Of a DNA stretch of 64,000 nt, positions 59,332 through 64,000 are shown piece after piece. The position numbers and the translations under genes were made by a program. Numbering within the stretch: position 1 is the first letter of the stretch; each line of letters opens with the position of its first letter. The notes beneath the pieces are model-generated. The model had not been told where the DNA came from, ran no database searches, and saw only the letters and a program-made list of their open reading frames with translations. Origin of the DNA: Cyclaneusma minus (Eukaryota; Ascomycota; Leotiomycetes; Marthamycetales; Marthamycetaceae); contig JAKZHN010000012.1 of assembly GCA_037179335.1 (NCBI GenBank), forward strand, positions 558,001 to 622,000, given 5' to 3'.

Positions 59332-60232
59332 ATGGCTCCTCATGACGGGTATCAAAAGCTTCAGTCTCGCGACGATGATTTGAGCCAAGAAGCTCCGACA
59401 ACATCCGCTACCGCCTACCGGAAGAGCAAGTACCTCGTTTACTCGCTGATTCTCTTGCTCATCGCCTCAAATGTGGTCACTTGGTCCATCTTCGAATGGC
59501 GAATCCAGAGAGAGCTGAAGTCACGTACAAGTGGTTTGAGTCCATATGGTTTGTATTTTGAGTCGACTGGTAGCTATGATCTAACTTTGGATAGCGAGTC
59601 TACCACGGGATACTCCGATTCCACTTGGAATACATACACCCTATACGGACAGAAATGAAACTCTTCGAAACGAGCTATGGGAAGCTATCAGTATCGACGC
59701 TGGGATGATAGCAGTTCCACAGAAGTTCGTCGAAGATAAGAATCTGCCCCCTTCTCAGCGGTTGGTGTGGGACGAGAGCATGAGCGTGTATCTTTTGAAT
59801 GGACATCACACACTTCACTGCGTGGTAAGTTTTCTATTCACCATGATACCACGAAGTTTCTAAAGATATTCGTAGCGAGCTGTGTATATCTCCCTCATGG
59901 AGTTCTGGCAGAACAAGCCTCAGTCACGACGCTGGGAACATGTCATTCACTGCGTTGATCAGTTGCGGCAAGAAGCTCTGTGTAACGCAGATGATACGCC
60001 CCGCTATTCAACAGCTGATGAAACTCCCGTGTCAGGTATGGGCCAGGTCAAGATGTGTCGTAGCTGGGAGAAGCTCGAGGAATGGGCGTCGCAATACAAT
60101 GCTTGCTATCGCTATGTAAACCAGACAGCTTCTTACGAGGATTTTCCGCAGATTGAGCGGTTCATTTGGTGTCCGGAGGGTTCTCCTTATGCCGCGGCTG
60201 TAGAGAAGGTTTTTGGTCCCATTGAGTGGTAG
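59332..60232 (+). CDS. UstYa-family (DUF3328) oxidase-like protein, 267 aa, intact
   Basis: Exons 59332-59548, 59595-59824 and 59876-60232. The introns are 46 nt (ATCTAAC branch) and 51 nt, and phases agree. The start ATG gives MAPHDGYQKLQSRDDDL. One membrane anchor follows (YLVYSLILLLIASNVVTWSI). Splicing intron 1 creates PYASLPRDTPIPLG. Then come ELWEAISIDAGMIAVPQ, LPPSQRLVWDESMSVYLLNG and the two signature motifs HTLHCV and HVIHCVDQL (HxxHC twice), followed by ALCNADDTP, CRSWEKLEEWA and WCPEGSPYAAAVEKVFG. UstYa proteins are thought to oxidise tyrosine-bearing core peptides in ustiloxin-type pathways and also act in some non-ribosomal pathways. All motif residues are present. It is transcribed in the same direction as the peptide gene 0.9 kb upstream. 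Confidence 0.92.
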
Positions 60233-60371
60233 GAGGAGCTACATGGCGCTCAGGTTTCTTAGTGCCTGGAGCCCAGAAAAATATAAAGGAACCAGTCTCC
60301 TCATCGACACTTTTCTCTACATGCCCATCCTCAAGCATACTCAGTGTACCTGCTCTCCCTTCATCAAAGTC

Positions 60372-60995
60372 ATGAGCCCCTTGAAATCCTCTCTAGCGCT
60401 GCTCATCATCGACATGCAGAATGGCTTCTGTCACTCTCGCGGTAGCTTTAGCAAGTCCGGCGTCCCAGTCTCAACACATTCCGCGATAGTCCCCACGATC
60501 GAGAAACTCCGAAATCTGTGTCACAACTACGGTATCCCGGTCTTCTACACACGAATGGAGTTCAATGACGACTACTCCGATGCCGGGATACTGTTCGACG
60601 GCATGTTGGGACTCAAAGAGATCAAAGGCTTTGTTCGCGGTACCTGGGATGCGGAGATTCTTGATGCTCTACGCCCAAGCGCTGATGACATGGTGGTGTC
60701 CAAAACTCGTCATTCCGCCTTCTTCAACACAGACTTGGGCCGCTTGTTGGCGGAACGGAAGATTGACCAGGTGATTGCAACTGGTGTGGGTACGAATGTC
60801 TGCGTTGAGTCGACCGTCCGTGAAGCCTGGACGCATGGGTTCTACGCCTTGACGGTGAGCGATGCAACGGCTACCCCCCGAATGGAGGATCACATGGCGA
60901 GTCTGAACAACTTGCAGCACTTCGGGGGCACGATCTCGATGGAGAAGTTGGAGGAGAAACTGCAGGAATGGAGGGTGGCCGATGCTCCTGTCTGA
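60372..60995 (+). CDS. Isochorismatase-like (cysteine) hydrolase, 207 aa
   Basis: The fold is that of isochorismatase/nicotinamidase hydrolases. The ATG at 60372 gives MSPLKSSLALLIIDMQNGFC. The longer open frame to 60213 overlaps the upstream gene and is ignored. The catalytic triad positions are visible: Asp in IIDMQNGF (residue 14), Lys in VSKTRHSAFF, and Cys in GVGTNVCVESTVREAW. The cis-peptide VGTN motif and DATATP follow. Length is normal for the family, with no intron. It is in line with, and 139 bp after, the UstYa-like gene, so it may belong to the same cluster. Fungal homologues hydrolyse amides or act on small metabolites. The substrate here is unknown. Confidence 0.92.
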   Translation: MSPLKSSLALLIIDMQNGFCHSRGSFSKSGVPVSTHSAIVPTIEKLRNLCHNYGIPVFYTRMEFNDDYSDAGILFDGMLGLKEIKGFVRGTWDAEILDALRPSADDMVVSKTRHSAFFNTDLGRLLAERKIDQVIATGVGTNVCVESTVREAWTHGFYALTVSDATATPRMEDHMASLNNLQHFGGTISMEKLEEKLQEWRVADAPV

Positions 60996-63241
60996 TGGCA
61001 ACACGGTATCCACTTTGCTTCCCCAGCCTTGGAGCATCCAGTTTCCTGGAATTTAGGCCCACAAGTTTGAGAGGGGTATATGCAGTGGGCTTGATAATGG
61101 CAATCTATATTCTGGGCCTATGGGAAATTGAGGATAACTTTCCAACATGGGATGCTTCTGCATAGTGAAATCGTCTGCGTAAAGGAACTAGCCGTCCTAG
61201 CTCTCCGGAGCCTAGGGAGGTAGGACGTTTGGTTACATCGATAGTCAGCCCCAAAATGCAATGCATGCGTATATGCAGCCTTAGTAAACAAGCTGCAGGT
61301 TCGTATTCAGCATCTCTACTGTCTACAAGGTAGGGCGTCGTTCTATCCATGCCGTGGCCTAAGATCTGCCTTGTTTTCTGCATTGAAAAGTCGGTCGCTG
61401 AAGTATTCAAATGATTACTATGTGGCATGCAGTATCGTACGTATATGCATGGGATGCAATATGTGTATCACGGTTCGATCCCAGCGATCCCAGCCCCACC
61501 CCCAAACTCCAGACCCGCCCCCGGACCCGCCCCCAAGGCCATACATATTCTGTGTTATATGCAGATTAACAGGGGTTCTTCTAGGGAATACCCGCTGTGC
61601 CAGGTAGCTTGTTAGTTATAATTAAAGCCAGTCATACCTTCGCATGAGGATCGTTCGCGCATCGATCATGCAGACGAAGTTGCGGTCAAAACACGGAAGC
61701 ACGTTAGTTGAAGGGACTTCCCTGATTTCCACCGCCAACGCCACCAACTTCCAGCCTCAAGATAGCAAGACGGGTCGGATGATTTCTCGGCAGCAATGGC
61801 ACACGCGTCGATCGTCAGATCCGCCTCTCACTTTCCAGAATAGAGCATGAAGCTATGTGGGGTTTTGAGCGCTTCCACTCACTGTACCAGCCGCAGCGCA
61901 TCACCCCCGTCGATAACCCCCATGGAGGAGAAAGCGGCAATAATCTTGATACGCGTCATTACCATCCGACAAACGTACCACCCACGGTCCACCCCAGAAC
62001 AACTAACAGATGAGGAGAAGCTGCAACCGAAGTAACAATCACTCGGGTCAGTAGCAGCAAGGAGAAACTTCCATACTTGGCTGTAGTCCGGCTCAAGCTA
62101 TTCAACGTGTTAGCTGCAGACGCCTCCCAAGTCTCCTCACTCGAAAGCACGGCAGCAATGTCCGTTCTCCGACAAACTCCCACGAATTCCAGGCTTTTCA
62201 CAAGCCCCCCCAATCCATTCAAATCCAGGAAGCCTCCATCCTCATCGCCGCCGGCTATTAGTCGCATGACCAAGCCCCCGAAGACGTCGAGTAACAGCAG
62301 TGAGAAGAACCCCTCTATCGAGCGTATTTGTCAAGCCCCTGAGACCGGTTCAAGAATCCAGGACAAGGCTCTCTCGCAGGCAAATGGCCGCAAGATATGT
62401 TCAACCGCAGTCGAGTTGGCTGAAGGCAACAGACTGATACGAATCTTCGCTCCTCTTCCCTCCCGCCACCGGCTTTTTTTGGCGCATTCCTATGCTTTCC
62501 TAGGACCCGAGTGCTGATAGCAATATCCAGGGACGTGTAAAGATATCGCCGAGAACCAAGGCTTTCAACGTATCATTCGAACTTCCCTTGAAACTACCGT
62601 TCTTCTGAGCCACCAGCACGCATTACAAGCGGGCGGTGCCTCAACGGGTCCGCTTCGTTTCTAGTATCGGTAATAACTAAGGTACCCGAGTCTGAGTGGA
62701 AGGGTAGAGAGTGCCGATTGAGCCAGAACAGTCGTATGAGTTGAAAAGAAAGAGATCAAGTCAGCCGCCCGACGCCAGTGACCTGAGCTAGATAGGTAGG
62801 CACGTAAGTCAGCAATAGTAACAATATATGTGAGTATTATCAGAGACCAGACACGCTGACAGGACGGCAGGGCCGCACATAAGACAGTTGGAGAGGATGG
62901 TTTTGGTGTTTTACATAGCTTTTTTTTTTCCGTTCTCTTGCCATCCTCCTCTTCTATTGTACACAGATGCCCGAAGCGGAGTGGGGAAAACCAGTAATCT
63001 CATATCTCATGTCTCGCCGTGTAATTTACAGGAAAGAGGAGGTGTAAACTACAGCGAGAAGAGAGACCAGCCAGATTATTCTCGAGCCTTGCTTCGGATA
63101 ACTCCTTTTCCATGCCATGAGAGAGCCAGGTATACAAGGTTTGAGAAAGACATAAGAACCGTGCCCTGCTTTTTCAGAACACATATCTGCCTCCCCAGTA
63201 TTTCTCCCCTCGTTTGCTCGTTGAAACGACACATCATCAGT
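60996..63241. other. Long gene-poor stretch
   Basis: 2.2 kb without a supported gene. 61193-61227 is a near-palindrome (CGTCCTA...TAGGACG around CTCTCCGGAGCC). 61495-61540 is C-rich (CCCACCCCCAAAC, ACCCGCCCCCGGACC), so the minus strand could form a G-quadruplex. The open frame at 62077-62517 (plus) is Ser/Pro-rich without domains. The last 300 bp are the 3' region of EF-Tu. Confidence 0.5.
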
Positions 63242-64000
63242 TTACTTGATGATGCGAGTAACCAGACCAGTAGCGACGGTACGGCCTCCCTCACGAACGT
63301 TAAAGCGCTGGCCAACATCCAGAGCAATAGGGTTGTTCAACTCGCAGCGCATCTCCACATTGTCACCAGGCATGCACATCTTTTCGTGCGGACTCTCCGT
63401 TCCCTCGGGCCAGTACAGCGCGGCAGCCTCATCCGAAGTGCGAATGAAGATCTGCGGACGGTAGTTCTGGTGGAAACCAGTGTGTCGTCCTCCTTCCTCC
63501 TTGGTAAGCACGTACATGGAAACCAAAAACTCCTTGTGTGCCTTGACGGTGCCAGGCTTGGCAATGACCATACCGCGACGAACGTCCTCGCGCTTCACAC
63601 CACGGAGAAGCAGACCGGAGTTGTCACCAGCGACGGATTCGTCGCAGGACTTCTTGAAGGTCTCGATGTCGGTAACCTTGGTCTTGATGACTTCAGTGCC
63701 CTTGCCCACGAGCTCGACTTCGCTGTCCTTCTTCAGCACACCGCGTTCGACACGGCCGGAGGCGACGGTTCCACGACCGGAGATGGAGAAGACATCCTCG
63801 ACGGACATCAAGAAGGGCTTGTCGAGGTCGCGCTGGGGAGTGGGGATCCAGGTGTCGATAGCCTTCATCAACTCATCGACCTTGCTGACACCAATTTCAG
63901 GGCGCTTTCCTTCCAGGGCGCAAAGAGCGGAGCCGAGAATGACAGGGGTCTCGTCACCGTCGAAGCCGTAGGTGCTCAGCAGCTCACGCATCTCCATCTC
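63242..64000 (-). CDS. TUF1: Mitochondrial elongation factor Tu, C-terminal part (runs off the window)
   Basis: EF-Tu delivers aminoacyl-tRNA to the mitochondrial ribosome. The visible 252 codons cover the end of the GTPase domain (EMRELLSTYGFDGDETPVIL, SALCALEGKRPEIG), domain 2 (FLMSVEDVFSISGRGTVASG, GRVERG, DNSGLLLRGVKREDVRRGMV) and domain 3 (FLVSMYVLTKEEGGRHTGF, YRPQIFIRTSDEAA, MCMPGDNVEM), ending with GGRTVATGLVTRIIK. The stop is at 63242-63244. The start, the mitochondrial targeting signal and the G1-G4 motifs lie beyond base 64000. Bacterial-type EF-Tu sequence plus fungal context make the mitochondrial assignment secure. Confidence 0.96.
   Translation of the reverse strand, partial: EMEMRELLSTYGFDGDETPVILGSALCALEGKRPEIGVSKVDELMKAIDTWIPTPQRDLDKPFLMSVEDVFSISGRGTVASGRVERGVLKKDSEVELVGKGTEVIKTKVTDIETFKKSCDESVAGDNSGLLLRGVKREDVRRGMVIAKPGTVKAHKEFLVSMYVLTKEEGGRHTGFHQNYRPQIFIRTSDEAAALYWPEGTESPHEKMCMPGDNVEMRCELNNPIALDVGQRFNVREGGRTVATGLVTRIIK

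Noticed and set aside
59332..59658. 108-codon single-exon protein
   Set aside because: It reads through a 46-nt intron. The spliced form matches the UstYa family along 267 residues.

Overview
The window is a contig piece from a filamentous ascomycete (Pezizomycotina). The reasons are short spliceosomal introns of about 45-80 nt (GTRNGT donors, CTAAC/CTGAC branch sites), fungal-specific families (SAT4/PTH11-like membrane protein, UstYa/DUF3328 proteins, fungal O-methyltransferases, fungal-type importin alpha) and AT-rich blocks typical of repeat-induced point mutation (RIP). The class is not certain; a Leotiomycetes or Dothideomycetes genome is a guess. No tRNA, rRNA or CRISPR was seen.

Layout. 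1-6720 is an AT-rich RIP-degraded retroelement block cut off by the window edge. 6720-9925 holds no gene but carries a diverged 149-bp tandem satellite and strongly strand-skewed sequence. 9926-41537 is a gene region that mixes intact housekeeping genes (importin alpha, cohesin SA/Scc3, urease accessory UreD) with accessory genes (aldo-keto reductase, two SAM methyltransferases, MFS transporter, alpha/beta hydrolase, SAT4-type membrane protein) and decayed genes (a HAD-IIA hydrolase, two tandem O-methyltransferases, an HSL-type alpha/beta hydrolase). A 448-N assembly gap lies at 34825-35272.

42219-56434 resolves into three nested transposons, each defined by matching ends and target-site duplications. 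The outer one is a Ty3/Gypsy LTR retrotransposon (211-bp LTRs, TSD GCTTC, RIP-mutated RT-RNaseH-integrase in one frame). Inside it are a second LTR element (167-bp LTRs, TSD AAGCC) and a 518-bp hAT-like MITE (about 54-bp TIRs, 8-bp TSD). The retroelement block at the start of the window is another copy of the inner family.

56570-60995 is the most interesting coding segment. Two UstYa-family oxidase-like genes, one of them frameshifted, flank a two-exon gene for a 63-aa secreted peptide that has a signal peptide, a Lys-Arg processing site and a short Cys- and Tyr-containing tail. An isochorismatase-like hydrolase follows. This is the arrangement of a small ustiloxin-type (dikaritin) RiPP locus, but with a single non-repeated core. 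It lies directly beside the retrotransposon edge. After a long gene-poor stretch the window ends in mitochondrial EF-Tu.

Intact multi-exon models were checked by reading-frame phase at every splice junction: importin alpha 549 aa, aldo-keto reductase 324 aa, methyltransferases 290 and 291 aa, cohesin 1212 aa, MFS 678 aa, SAT4 protein 347 aa, UstYa-like 267 aa. The decayed genes show frameshifts, stops and lost catalytic residues that splicing cannot explain.
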